A DNA stretch of 64,000 nucleotides from AP-15 sp963698995 (GCA_963698995.1 CAVOTD010000037.1:1-64000), one strand, 5' to 3'. Shown: positions 10,322-22,444, numbered from the stretch's first letter. Program-made: numbers and translations. The notes: a model not told the origin generated them from the letters alone.

Positions 10322-10545
10322 CGATCAAAGCGGCGGAAGGCAGCCTCGACTTCGTCATCCGTGGCGAATTCGCGTCGCTTTGCTTGCGCAAGCCCTTCGA
10401 GCACCGCCGCCAAATGGGCCGGATCGACCGGCTCGGCCTCTACCTCACTCCCCGCCAAGTGAAGAATGGTGCGGGCGATGTCATCCTGGGAGTCCGCAGG
10501 TAGCCGGCGCACGGCTTCGATTGCCTGTTCCGAGAGCTTGGTCAT
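10318..10545 (-). CDS. Antitoxin partner of the ParE-type toxin
   Basis: 75-residue acidic protein (MTKLSEQAIEAVRRLPADSQDDIARTILHLAG ... ATDDEVEAAFRRFDR). The pattern of a short N-terminal helix, a DDIA-type segment and a C-terminal DDEVEAAFRRF toxin-binding tail is common in small antitoxins next to ParE toxins. The ATG at 10545 fits; upstream in-frame sequence is out-of-frame asnS-derived DNA and not part of the gene. It overlaps the toxin start by four bases, implying translational coupling. Antitoxins of this kind usually repress their own promoter, which must lie in the short 10546-10604 gap. Confidence 0.78.
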   Translation of the reverse strand: MTKLSEQAIEAVRRLPADSQDDIARTILHLAGSEVEAEPVDPAHLAAVLEGLAQAKRREFATDDEVEAAFRRFDR

Positions 10546-10604
10546 GCGTCGATGATAAGAGCTTAACCGGCTCTGCGAAAGAAGGAACTGCGGTCCGGCC
10601 TCGG

Positions 10605-11343
<739 letters not shown>

Positions 11344-11607
11344 CCATGTCAGGCGCGACTGCCGACGTCAGGAACGCTTCGGCGGCCGAAGAAATCGTGC
11401 GCGAAGCATCGGTCCGTCCTGGGTGCGCGGCAGGTTGGGAGCCGACACTCGGCGCGACGCATCCGCCGACGCTAGCTGGCGGGTTGAGGTGTAACGCGCC
11501 GTTACGTACCACCGAGGCGACGAACGATACCATATCCACAGGATCGGACAATTCTGGAATTACCCGTGAGGAATTCGCATCTAGCCAGGCCAACGGCGCT
11601 AATCTCG

Positions 11608-12675
11608 TTCCCGAACCGTGAGGCTACCCAAAAGACTGCATTATACATATTGGGGGCCGGCAGTTTCGAGAAGACCTTGATGAGTACATAGAATTCAAAG
11701 AAAAATGCGACGGTGTACGGCTGGAACGGGATCAGCTGGACTTTGAAGAGTTTCTTGGATTTCTGGATATCGAACATTATCTCCGGCTGCGCGGAAAAGA
11801 TACATGGAGCGATGATGGTAATGAAACTCAAGTGATTATAAAGACTTGATTGGGCAGATTCTGACCGAAAAAATGCCTCAACCTCGTGCAATTCCGAAAT
11901 CATATCTTCGGTTTGTGGAGAAACTACAGCCGTATGATCGCATTGTCACCTTCAACTATGACGTGCTGCTCGAACGTGCGTGCGAAGTCGTCGGAAAGCC
12001 ATTCCGGCTTGGCCATCGGCATTCATAAGCAATTGGCCCTTCCTCAGACGAGGAAATCACCATTTTAAAGCTTCACGGTTCTATTGATTGGTCTGACAAA
12101 AAGCGATATCTCATCCTTCAGCAGGCCGCAAGTGAAAATGGTCATCCAGACTATATACCAGATGATCCTAATTCAATTCTGGGAGAAAGTTGCGTATAAC
12201 GCCCTTGGTTCCGGGTCTGCGGCCCGACGTTGATGCGCTGCGCGACGTACATCGAGTGCTTGACATAGAGCGCCTTTACTCCAGCCCTCCATTCCTTCTT
12301 GCGACCCCAGTCATGTCGAACCCATCGACGGCGAAGGTGATTTATTCACAACGGTTTGCTGAGTTTTGGAATAATCAGGGGGAAGCAGGGGCACACAATT
12401 TCCGTATGGCGATAATTGGGTATTCCCTGCCGCCTCATGACGACTATGCACGACAGTTTCTCTACCGCGCCGTAAGGAACTACCAGGAGATACCGGGCAA
12501 GCGCGTCGATCCAACAGGGGGTAAAAGAGGCGAGAAAGAACCGTTTATATTTGTAGATTTATGTAAAGACGAAGCTCGTAAAAATCAAGTACAAAAGCGA
12601 TATCGCTTTGTTGACTGGCGCCGTACGCGCTGTTTTTTTGATGGGTTTAATGAAGACGTGATTGCTGCACTATAA
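11608..12675 (+). pseudogene. SIR2-like domain protein (multiple frameshifts)
   Basis: Pieces in different frames join into one SIR2-family protein. KTALYILGAGS is the Rossmann start (11632-). REDLDEYIEFKEKCDGVRLERDQLDFEEFLGFLDIE follows. Then come IGQILTEKMPQPRAIPKSYLRFVEKLQPYDRIVTFNYDVLLERA (11847-), SSDEEITILKLHGSIDWSDKKRY (12042-) and finally IYSQRFAEFWNNQ ... MAIIGYSLPPHDDYARQFLYRAVRNY (12310-12675). FNYD and KLHGSIDW are the conserved SIR2-like motifs holding the presumed NADase Asn and His. Such proteins act as NAD-depleting effectors in several phage-defence systems; that role is inference here. At least four shifts make it non-functional as read. No partner gene adjoins it. Confidence 0.8.
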
Positions 12676-13390
12676 TCGGGGCAGGACGCGATCCCTCAGC
12701 AAACTTCGTTGTCTCGCTCATCCAAGCGATTGCACTCATCATGTCGTGAACGGTCTGTGCATCAGATTCCTTGACCCTGCCAATTATCATTGTTTGGGTA
12801 CTGTCCTGCTGCCTTCTGACGGGCTAAATGCGAGTTCACGAACCTGACGTTTGAGATGGAGCTGGTTTAAAGCCACGCGCTACCCACGCTGTGGCAATCC
12901 CAAGAGTCAGAGCCGCCAGGGAACCGCCTAGGCCGAAAATGACGAAGCCACGCACGTTAACCATAGCTTCATCGCGCCGCAGGGCGGCAGCGGCACGAGC
13001 GTTAGCTATGTCGGTATCAGCCAACTGCTTCGCCGCTTGTTATTTGGTCCATGGCCCTCAGGCTGCGTGCGCTCAATGACTGGATCCATGGCAGGAGGGG
13101 TCCATTTTGGCTCTTTCTCGCTTGATACTAGGTCGGACAACCTCATCGGATGCCAGGGCGTTACCTCAACCAGGGCTTTGGTAGGCCGAAGGCAAATCCG
13201 TTGATCGTTATCCAGATCATGGAGGCGATCAGCCAAAGCCGGAAAAAGCCGCGTCGCCAGTTCATTCGTCCTCTAGCGCCGCCATTCATCAGTCGAACGT
13301 ATCACGAGCGGCGGTCGCCTCCGAGTCGCGGGAAACGCGGGGCCCCACCGTGGCGAGTCCAAGAAAATGGGGGCGCCGACGTAATACACG
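12676..13390. other. Spacer before asnS with one doubtful small membrane-protein ORF
   Basis: No recognised gene in 715 bases. The best candidate is minus-strand 12836-13024 (62 codons, TTG start), which would have a charged N-terminus and one transmembrane helix (GFVIFGLGGSLAALTLGIATAW); it lacks a clear ribosome-binding site. The last 80 bases next to the asnS stop resemble the flank of asnS fragment A. Confidence 0.4.
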
Positions 13391-14798
<1,408 letters not shown>

Positions 14799-14924
14799 GG
14801 TCGACAGTTACTCAGGCAGAGCGGCCTTGTCCAGTGGTCGCACCGAATCAACAAACCCTGATCGGCTGGATCGCACCGCGGGTCTTGTCGGAGCTAACCG
14901 GCGGTTTGAAGGCTCTGCAAGAGA

Positions 14925-14946
14925 GGGGGCGGCCGTGGCCGCCCCC
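14925..14946. terminator. Perfect GC hairpin between asnS and the dehydrogenase gene
   Basis: GGGGGCGGCC-GT-GGCCGCCCCC forms an 11-base-pair stem. It lies just past the stop of the minus-strand dehydrogenase gene and upstream of asnS, so it probably ends or attenuates transcription of the former. No strong T-run follows on the minus strand, so it is not a textbook intrinsic terminator. Confidence 0.5.
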
Positions 14947-14967
14947 TCGATCGACCTGATGCGTCAA

Positions 14968-16743
14968 CTACATTGGGCAGATCTTCCAGATCACGCCGGT
15001 GCCGGGGAACTGGACGAGAGGAGAGTCGGCGGGATCCAGCCACCTTGAGGCGGGGTCGGATTGGCCGTTGTCCCGCACCGCGCCGTAATCCACGACATAA
15101 GCGCAGCCATCCGGGCCAAACCTGACGTTGGTTGGACGGTTGAACCCGCGAAGCCCATCTGGGAAGGCCTGCTCGAAGATGGTGTTGTGGGCAAACCGTT
15201 GGATCTCCAGGGCGAGCGGCGTGCCGGGCAGCTGGCTGAAATTGATCAGCTTGACCTCGTGTCCTACTTCTTGCGCGGGCGCGGGGGGATTTGTCGGCGC
15301 AGTGGCGTTCGCGGGCGAAAACCCGAAATCTCCCTCGAGGCTGTAGAGCGCCGCTCCCGGCCTAACCGGCCCGGTTACAAAAGCATCGGGCACGAAGTCG
15401 ATCCCGGTGAATGACGAGTCCGCCGCCTCGATGGCGATAGGCGAAGTGATCGCCTGCGGTGGGCCTGCCAGCACATTCCGGATCGGAACATCTTCGGTCA
15501 GAATTTGCTGAAGGCTCGCCGGCGTGCACAAGGTGGGAGGATTATTCGGGTCCGGGACGCAGAGATCATCACTGGGCCCGCCAAGTGGGTTGAACACCGC
15601 CTGGTTCGTCGGCAGGAAGCCATAACGGTCCGGCCACCCGTGATAGTCCGGACTGCCGTCGGGGTTCTGTTGCGCTATTGACAGAACTTCCGGGGCCCCG
15701 TTGGAGGGCCGGGCGCCTCGCTCGTCTGGGCCGTCCTCGCCAGCGAGCAGCCCTCCGCTCAAGGCATGATCCAGAGGTGCGAAGCGGATCGCGTAGGGGT
15801 TTCGATAGCCCCACGAGAAAGCTTGGATGTTGTTGGAATTACTCAGTTGGGCTCGCAGGATGGCACCGTCGCAAACACCCTGTCGAACTTGACCCGTGAA
15901 CGAGTTGAAGAACGCCTTTATGGTTCCCCCGGGATTTTGAGTGTTGAAGGGGGAGTAGCCGCTCGTCAACTGCCCGTTACCCGAGTTGAACAGGTTGTCG
16001 CTGAGCACGATGTCCTGACACGGGATATCGGACTGGTTCGTGCCGTTGCCGTTGTCGAGACCGACTACGCCGCTGTTGGTCGTCGATCCCTGCGACCAGT
16101 AGATCCACCCGTCTTTGAAGGCCAGCTGTTCGGATGGGTGGTCGCCGGTCGGCAGATTGGTGATGAACGGCGTGACCAACCCCGTCATCGGGTTCACGGT
16201 GACGATGCGCGAACTGTTGTTTTGTCCACCGGCGTGAGTCGCCTGATTGGAGTTGGTCGCGAAGAGCGGCCCGCCCGAGAAGCCGTTGACAAACGCGATG
16301 TCGATCGCCGGCCCTGCGGGCTGGAGCCCGCCGCCGGTGGACGTAGGCTTGCCCAGGGGCCCGCGGATCAACTTGCCGTTTTGGTTGAAGACAAGAATGT
16401 CGGGTGTAAACGGGTTGTCCGGAGCGAACTCACCACCCGGGAAAGACCCTTGCTCGTTGCACCGGCTCGGGATGCCGTGTCCGGATTCCAGAACGAACAC
16501 TTGGAAGCTCTGCGAATTGCCGAGAAACGCAATCCCGGTCGGAGCGTTCAGACCCGAGGCGAAAACCGAGACCTTGAAGCCTGTTGGAAGAACAATGTCC
16601 TGGCCTTGGTCCGGATTGAATAGGACGGTTTCGCCCGGACAGATCGGGTTCGCGACGGTCGCCGCTCCGGCGACGGTCGGCACCGCCAGGAGCGGCGCAA
16701 AAGCGAGCGCCGCGGTAAAGCTGTGTGAGCGTTTGAGTTGCAT
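14968..16743 (-). CDS. Secreted sorbosone/glucose dehydrogenase-like beta-propeller protein
   Basis: 591 residues from the ATG at 16743, chosen because it gives a clean Sec signal peptide (MQLKRSHSFTAALAFAPLLAVPTVAGA). The mature part resembles PQQ-dependent sugar dehydrogenases of the GSDH group: LPTGFKVSVFASGLNAPTGIAF, a central WGYRNPYAIRFAP, FTGIDFVPD and a closing RPTNVRFGPDGCAYVVDYG repeat. The typical catalytic His and calcium-site residues cannot be verified by eye, and it is longer than classical GSDH, so enzyme activity is uncertain. Periplasmic or exported. The neighbouring minus-strand TIGR03118 protein is another secreted propeller. Intact. Confidence 0.75.
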   Translation of the reverse strand: MQLKRSHSFTAALAFAPLLAVPTVAGAATVANPICPGETVLFNPDQGQDIVLPTGFKVSVFASGLNAPTGIAFLGNSQSFQVFVLESGHGIPSRCNEQGSFPGGEFAPDNPFTPDILVFNQNGKLIRGPLGKPTSTGGGLQPAGPAIDIAFVNGFSGGPLFATNSNQATHAGGQNNSSRIVTVNPMTGLVTPFITNLPTGDHPSEQLAFKDGWIYWSQGSTTNSGVVGLDNGNGTNQSDIPCQDIVLSDNLFNSGNGQLTSGYSPFNTQNPGGTIKAFFNSFTGQVRQGVCDGAILRAQLSNSNNIQAFSWGYRNPYAIRFAPLDHALSGGLLAGEDGPDERGARPSNGAPEVLSIAQQNPDGSPDYHGWPDRYGFLPTNQAVFNPLGGPSDDLCVPDPNNPPTLCTPASLQQILTEDVPIRNVLAGPPQAITSPIAIEAADSSFTGIDFVPDAFVTGPVRPGAALYSLEGDFGFSPANATAPTNPPAPAQEVGHEVKLINFSQLPGTPLALEIQRFAHNTIFEQAFPDGLRGFNRPTNVRFGPDGCAYVVDYGAVRDNGQSDPASRWLDPADSPLVQFPGTGVIWKICPM

Positions 16744-16947
16744 GGCGTATGTCCCTCCCACATCCTTGCTCTTTGGCAAGGGGACGTTTGTTGACGGCTG
16801 CGTACTTCTCGCGTCAACCCTAAGGGTTAGAGCGCGACAGGACCGCTCGGCGTGGCGAACATGGGTGCACGTAAGATCGACCCGCCGGATTGCAGTTTAT
16901 TCCGCTAAAATTAACTAACAAGAAAGAATGTTAACCAAACAACAAAA

Positions 16948-16991
16948 ATCTTCCCGTCCGCGGGGCGACGCTAGGCCCAACGGACGGGAAT
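16948..16991 (-). terminator. Intrinsic terminator after the TIGR03118 gene
   Basis: On the minus strand TTCCCGTCCG pairs with CGGACGGGAA (10 base pairs) and is followed by GATTTTT. It lies directly after the corrected stop codon at 17008. Good textbook geometry. Confidence 0.8.
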
Positions 16992-17007
16992 CTTCAAAAG
17001 AGAGGTA

Positions 17008-18214
17008 CTATTTTTTAGAGACCGGGGTGATAGTGCCGAATAAACCGTCGGTTTCCCCGTTGGGTCCGGCAGTGAAATAGAGCGTATCGGAGTTAGAGTT
17101 CCGGCCGCCACCCAAAATCAGTGTCCATAATCCATCGATCACGAGGGGCTTGTCGCCGCCATCTCTCAGCGTGTCGAGGAAATCCCCGGTCGAATTCGAA
17201 CGCGTTTACTTTGCCATTGCCGAAATTTCCGACGAGAATATCACCGCTGAAGCGGCCAAAGGCGAATGACGCCCGCGTGATGCCCCATGGCGAATTCAGC
17301 GCCCCGCGACTGGCGAAGCGTCGCAACAAATGGCCGTCCGTGTCGAAAATGTCGACAAAGCCATTGCCCGGACCCGCTACGTCGTCGTGTTTTGCTGCGT
17401 TTTGTTTGGCATATGTGACAAAGAGATTGCCGTCGATGTTTTGAATGCCGAACGGCGCGAAACCGGCCGGCAGATTCGGATCGACGAAGCCGCCGCTGGT
17501 GGTTACCGGAACGTATTGGCCATTGCTGTTGGCATCGGCCGGGCCGAATACGTCGACCGTCCCGGCGTTGAAGTTGGTCGCGAAGAGAAAGACCCCGTTC
17601 GCATTGGTGCCGACCACAAGGCCTTTGTAGACGGCGCCGCTTGCCGAATTGTCGAAGGCGATCACAGCCTGACTGGGGTTAGGAATTGTTCCCGTCCAGG
17701 CGGAGATCGTCCCGTCTTCGGTGTCGAAGATAAAAGAGGCGGGAATGTTCGTCCCAGGAACAAGGAACCCGGTTGTCGGACTGGTGGTCGGGTTCCACAC
17801 TATGCCGGTCGGCGCCGCGGGTGTCGGCGGTGGCGGGTTCGTTTGGGCGGAGGCCGGTTGGCAAGCGGTAGACGGAACCGAATTATCGGGCAAAGGGATC
17901 GCCACACCGCCGCTGGGTCCCTGCAGCGCGATCTTGACGCCGACACCATCATAAAGGGTGGCGCACCCTGAAGCGTTGTCGGCGACCCAGAATGGACTTG
18001 CGGCCGGCGTAAACGCGACACCCCATGCATTCCGCAGCACCGGATCGATCGTCGGGTTCATGTTCTTGACCGGGACGTCCGAGACCAGCGCGGTCACGGT
18101 GAAACGATTGGGTTGTTGACTTTGATCGCCATCATCGGCGCGAGCCGCCGAGACAGAGAAAAGGCAGGTCGCAATCAACGCGGCGGGAGTGAGGCTTCGA
18201 TTGAGTTGCTTCAT
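17008..18214 (-). CDS. TIGR03118 family secreted protein (late frameshift)
   Basis: About 400 residues with a Sec signal (MKQLNRSLTPAALIATCLFSVSAARA). The family recognised as TIGR03118 has NAWGVAFTPAASPFWVADN, a GLVVGTNANGVFLFATNF block and a C-terminal WGITRASFAFGRFSGDILVGNFGNGKVNAFEF. Function is unknown; the repeats suggest a beta-propeller outside the cytoplasm. After NAFEFD the frame drifts, but the adjacent frame supplies the expected ending (GDFLDTLRDGGDKPLVIDGLW ... GLFGTITPVSKK) with its stop at 17008. One base is missing near 17193 (GACCGGGGA where GACACCGGGGA is expected). A terminator follows immediately. Confidence 0.82.
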
Positions 18215-18622
18215 GATGTTTGTCCTCCACTATTGACCGGAGCGCAGTCCGGACCCGGTCGCAGAGGAGTGGAACGGGCAACCAGGATGGCCGGCTGCCG
18301 TGAGAACACGTCGTGCCCAACGTGTGGGACTCACATCCCTCCCCTTATTCCATTCGAAAGCCCACGGATATTCACGCGGACGATCAAATTCCTGTTACCT
18401 CACGCGCCTTCGCGTTGCCGATCTTGCAGATGGTCGGCAGTTGTTTGCGTGCATTCAACTGTGACCGCAGTGACTTAGCTTCAGTCGTATAGGCAGAGAA
18501 CAAGCCAAACTTCCTGCCCCTCTTTGCAAGGCGGTTCTGAACTGCCGGCGGAATAAATGGTCGTTTGTCGAGTTCTATTGGCCGAAAATCGAATTCCGTC
18601 TTGCAGTTCGACCAGGAATGAC

Positions 18623-18937
18623 ATGATTCAATCGGTCAGCCGGCGCGGGCGGCGCGCATTATTGCGCCGTATCCTCGTTGCCGCCGGTGCTTCAGCCCTG
18701 TTCCACACTCCGTATGGCGCCGCTGCAGCACCCAAGATATCCCAGAAGGCAGTGGCCTATCAGGACCATCCGGAGGGTGACAAGCGCTGCGAGAAGTGCG
18801 TGCAGTTTCAGGCGCCCAACGCGTGCAAGATGGTCGACGGAGCGATCAATCCGCAAGGCTATTGCCGGATCTTCATGCCGATTCGGCAATCGATGATACG
18901 TCCCGGGAATGCCGGCGACGATCCCGACCCGGCATAA
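18623..18937 (+). CDS. High-potential iron-sulfur protein (HiPIP), Tat-exported
   Basis: 104-residue precursor. The ATG at 18623 follows an AGGA ribosome-binding site and gives a twin-arginine leader (SRRGRRALLRRILVAAGASAL). The mature domain has the four cluster ligands Cys56, Cys59, Cys68 and Cys81 in CEKCVQFQAPNACKMVDGAINPQGYC, the HiPIP spacing that binds [4Fe-4S]. HiPIPs are periplasmic one-electron carriers between bc1-type complexes or other donors and oxidases or reaction centres. The next gene downstream encodes an outer-membrane cytochrome-porin, suggesting that the pair works in periplasmic or extracellular electron transfer. Intact. Confidence 0.88.
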   Translation: MIQSVSRRGRRALLRRILVAAGASALFHTPYGAAAAPKISQKAVAYQDHPEGDKRCEKCVQFQAPNACKMVDGAINPQGYCRIFMPIRQSMIRPGNAGDDPDPA

Positions 18938-19026
18938 CGGCGATGCCGAGGAGTCGCAGTAGTCAACAACTTTGAGTGATCGGGGCGGCGTCGTCTTCAT
19001 CGCCACCTCGCTGGGGGGAGTTTGGC

Positions 19027-20400
19027 ATGCTCCGGCGGCTTGCGCAGTGGCGACGGCTGATGCCCACTCGATACACCGAGATCGCGCCGGTTGTGGTCAT
19101 CATCACTGCCGTCGCGGTTATCGGACTGTCGCCGCGACGCGCCGTCTCACTACCGCTCTACGCGCGCCAGACCGGCCAACCATGCGCGACTTGTCATACC
19201 GCGTTCCTCGAGCTGACCCCGTTTGGCCGCCGGTTCAAGCTCGGCGGCTACACATTAGGCGGGGGCGATTGGACTGGGCCGCCCTTCGCCGTGATGCTCC
19301 AGGCGCCAACTTTTACCCATACAGAAGCCGGACAGGAGGGTGGAGCGGCGCCGCATTCGGAACCAACAACAATTTCGCCCTGCAACAGGTGAGCCTGTTT
19401 ACCGGCGGGCGGATCACCGACAATCTCGGCGCCTTCGTCCAAGGGACATATAATGGCGTGGCCCGCCGCTTTAGCTGGGACAATACCGATATCCGATACG
19501 CCGATTCGGTTAATGTCGGCGGCCACAATCTGTTGTGGGGCGTGACCGCCAACAACAATCCGACAGTCCAGGACGTCTGGAACACCATCCCTGCTTGGAG
19601 CTTTCCTTTTATCAGCTCGGCTGTCGCGCCGACGCCGACTGCCAGCACGTTTATCGAGCAAGTATACGCGCAGCAAGTGGTTGGGCGTCAGCGCCTACAG
19701 CTTCCTCGACGACATGTTTTATTTCGAGTTCGGCGGTTACCGACCGTTGTCGACCAACACGCAGCTCGCCCTCGGCGTCGATACTACCGGTCAGAGCCCG
19801 ATCAGCGGGGTAGCACCCTACTGGCGAGTCGCGTTCGAGCCAAATTTTGGTAACCATTCATGGGAAGTCGGCACCTTTGGGCTTGCCTCAAAGGTCGTCC
19901 CGATGCGGATGTCTGGCGTGGGTACGGATTCCTTCGCCGAAATTGGCGTCGATACGCAGTACCAATATCTGGGCGATCCCCATACAATCACTGTTCGGGC
20001 GGCTTGGATCCACGAGAACCACAATACCAGCGCCAGCCAGACGCTCGGGCTCGCCGACAATTCCAACGATACCTTGCGATCCCTGACCGCATCCGTCTCT
20101 TACATCTACGACCATACGTGGAGCCTTACGGCGGGGCGGTTTTCGATAGGTGGTACCACGGATGCCACGCTGTACGGCACGTTCACCGGAAGCCCCAACA
20201 GCGCCGGCTGGACCACCGAGATCGCGTACCTTCCGTTCAGCTATGGCGGCCCGTCGTTCTGGCCGTGGCTGAACCTGCGCATCGGATTGCAATACGTGCT
20301 CTATACCAAGTTTGACGGCGCCACCACGAACATCAACGGAGCCGGCCGAAACGCCCACAACAATAATACCATTTTCGCCTATACCTGGATCATGTTCTGA
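19027..20400 (+). pseudogene. Cyc2-like fused monohaem cytochrome-porin (two frameshifts)
   Basis: Assembled over three frames this is a ~460-residue outer-membrane protein. It has an N-terminal leader, one haem motif CATCH (residues 53-57) in the setting LPLYARQTGQPCATCHTAFLELTPFGRRFKLGGYTL, then a long beta-barrel region rich in alternating aromatic strands and ending in IFAYTWIMF with a terminal Phe. YARQTG-CxxCH-FGR-FK-GY at the start of a porin is the layout of Cyc2, the outer-membrane Fe(II) oxidase of iron oxidisers. Breaks occur near 19355 (a T apparently lost in the CATTTCGG context) and near 19676. It follows the HiPIP gene in the same direction. Start 19027 has a GGGGGAG site upstream. 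Relatives of unknown function also exist, so iron oxidation is not established. Confidence 0.7.
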
Positions 20401-20571
20401 CGGCCGGCGGATGGACCGCCCCGCGCTGCCACCCAGTGTTGCTATCCGCTGCTGAACCTGGCCGGATCTCGGCCGTCGCGCCAGGGCCGCGACGCCGAAG
20501 GCACGAGGCATGCTACTCTTGTCCGGCTCAGCGGGCACACCAGACACCGGCGTCGATCAAATCCCGGATGG

Positions 20572-21912
20572 TCATCGATGGGATGCGCCCCCGAAACGCG
20601 CCCCGCCGCGCGGAGCCAACACGGTCGAGCGCGCGACGGTTCTCGAAAATGTCGGCGAGGTGAGGTGCCGAGGCATAATTGGCAGCATCATGTGACCGCC
20701 GACGATGCCGGGGCGCCACTCAGTGCGAGCCTGGAATCCTCGCCCGACGGGTGCGAATGACGGTGGTGTCGGACGCAGCACGGCCGTCCGCGCTTGCCCA
20801 ACCGGCGCAAACGCGGTTGGCATGGAGCTCCGTAAGGGCGTCGGCAAAAAAGCGGCTGCGCTGGATGGGCCGATTCGAGGAACGCTCCCTGCTGAGATGG
20901 CGGACCCGCGGAATACCTGGAACGGCGCGCGCGGCGCGACATCGCGAACCGGCAGGCGCAGCCGGGACGGGTCGCGATGCCAGGTATTCGTTGCTATTCC
21001 CGGCATATGGCGGTTGAGCGCATTAAACTTTTCGACGTTGAGTTCAATCCGACGCTGGCGCCAATTAAAGGCGGACCAGCGCGATAGCGGTCGGACAGCG
21101 ACGAACCCAACACCGAACCCAATGCCGAGAGGGGCCTCGAGACCGAAATCGGGTCCGGGTGGGAAGATGTCGAACGGTGGGTAATCCGGAGATGGCCAAG
21201 GGCCGTAAACGGCGGCCGGGCTGTAGACCGGCGGATAAATGTATTCAGGATTGGCCGGCCGGATGATGATGCCTTGGCCCTCGGTTGTCACCCGCTGCTG
21301 GGCGTTGGACCACAGCGTCCCCGCCTCCGCGGCCTCGTAGCGAAGACGTTGGATCGCATCCATGACGTCTGCCTGCTGTGCCACGAACGCGTTGCCCAGC
21401 TGTTCCGTCCAGTCGAGCTGCTCGTCCATCATCCGCAAGATCCGCGGAAACGGCACCAGGGATTTGACACTGGGATCCCAGGCCTCGGTCTCGACCGCGC
21501 TGGCCAATTGGTCTCCCTGAAGGTTTGCATGATTGGAAGCTTGCAGCCAACGAGCCGCTTTGACGATCTCAAGAGGATAGGTCGCAGCCATCAGGATTTG
21601 TGCGAGCAGCGTATCCGGATAGAGCGCGACCGGTGCGAGCAACTGGTCGAGCTGCTCGGCTTTGAACAGCGGCGGTGTTTCGGCTTCGGGTTTGGGCGCC
21701 AGTCCTTCTGGTGTAGTAGTTGTCGCCGTCTCCGTGTCTGAAGCAGATGCTGGCGTTTCGGCTGCCGGCGTAGGTACGGCAGCCTCCCCGGCGGCCACCA
21801 ATCCTTCGGCCGCAGGGGGCGGTGCTTGGTCCGGGCGCGCGCTAACCGCCATGGACACGATTAGCGCGACACTGAGAAAACCAGCCACCGCTACAAGCCG
21901 CTTCGCGCTCAT
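20572..21912 (-). CDS. DUF3300 domain protein, exported
   Basis: 447 residues from the ATG at 21912, which gives a signal sequence (MSAKRLVAVAGFLSVALIVSMAVSA). After a Pro/Ala/Thr-rich linker comes the DUF3300 core: LDQLLAPVALYPDTLLAQILMAATYPLEIVKAARWL, AWDPSVKSLVPFPRILRMMDEQLDWTEQLGNAF, and IIRPANPEYIYPPVYSPAAVYGPWP. The C-terminal third is low-complexity and Arg/Pro-rich. The family is periplasmic and of unknown function. It is monocistronic and converges on the cytochrome-porin gene. Intact. Confidence 0.85.
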   Translation of the reverse strand: MSAKRLVAVAGFLSVALIVSMAVSARPDQAPPPAAEGLVAAGEAAVPTPAAETPASASDTETATTTTPEGLAPKPEAETPPLFKAEQLDQLLAPVALYPDTLLAQILMAATYPLEIVKAARWLQASNHANLQGDQLASAVETEAWDPSVKSLVPFPRILRMMDEQLDWTEQLGNAFVAQQADVMDAIQRLRYEAAEAGTLWSNAQQRVTTEGQGIIIRPANPEYIYPPVYSPAAVYGPWPSPDYPPFDIFPPGPDFGLEAPLGIGFGVGFVAVRPLSRWSAFNWRQRRIELNVEKFNALNRHMPGIATNTWHRDPSRLRLPVRDVAPRAPFQVFRGSAISAGSVPRIGPSSAAAFLPTPLRSSMPTAFAPVGQARTAVLRPTPPSFAPVGRGFQARTEWRPGIVGGHMMLPIMPRHLTSPTFSRTVARSTVLAPRGGARFGGASHR

Positions 21913-22039
21913 TAGGCCATCTCCGTGCCCACAGCTGCCCGACCGTTGAAGCATTCCCCGGAAGTCCGAGCCCGATAGGGTTCTCAATTCCGAGAACAAT
22001 CTTCGGATTATTTGGCTGCAGCAATCTTCTTCGATGGGG

Positions 22040-22444
22040 TGCCGGGGATCAACTTTCGGTGATCAGCAATATCGATACCGGTTTCGACTTCTTCGTGATG
22101 CAAGTCCCCAACGCATGGTTTGGGCGGTCGTGGTATCAGGGGACATGCAATCCGACGATGACGGCGACCCCGTCAGCACTTCAGGGGGCGCCTCCGCATC
22201 GAGATGTTGATTGTTGTCCCGGGTGTAGCGCCGGCTCCGTTGGTCTTCAACGATCCGCGTTTCCCCCGACGCCGCTCAGATCATCAGGGACCGTTGCGGC
22301 GACTGCGGCCATATTAAGGGCTGGGCGGGGACATTGCCCCGCCGGTTTTTTGCCGTTCGCAACGGCCTGTCATGGAGTGCCAAAGACCCGGACACTCTTA
22401 CGTACTGGAGAAACCGGGCAAAACCGATTTCGAATACCCCTATT
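22040..22444. other. Intergenic region with a plus-strand hairpin
   Basis: No convincing protein gene in 400 bases. The notable item is a strong plus-strand hairpin with a T-run at 22318-22352, which ends nothing annotated on that strand; see the terminator entry. Confidence 0.45.
22318..22352 (+). terminator. Strong intrinsic terminator without an upstream gene
   Basis: GGCGGGG-ACATT-CCCCGCC followed by GGTTTTTTGCC on the plus strand. Both flanking genes are on the minus strand, and on that strand the T-run is on the wrong side, so it would end an unannotated plus-strand transcript. Confidence 0.65.

Noticed and set aside
12836..13024. Small membrane protein gene
   Set aside because: Plausible hydrophobic helix, but a TTG start, a weak ribosome-binding site and no recognisable family; mentioned only as a possibility within the spacer.
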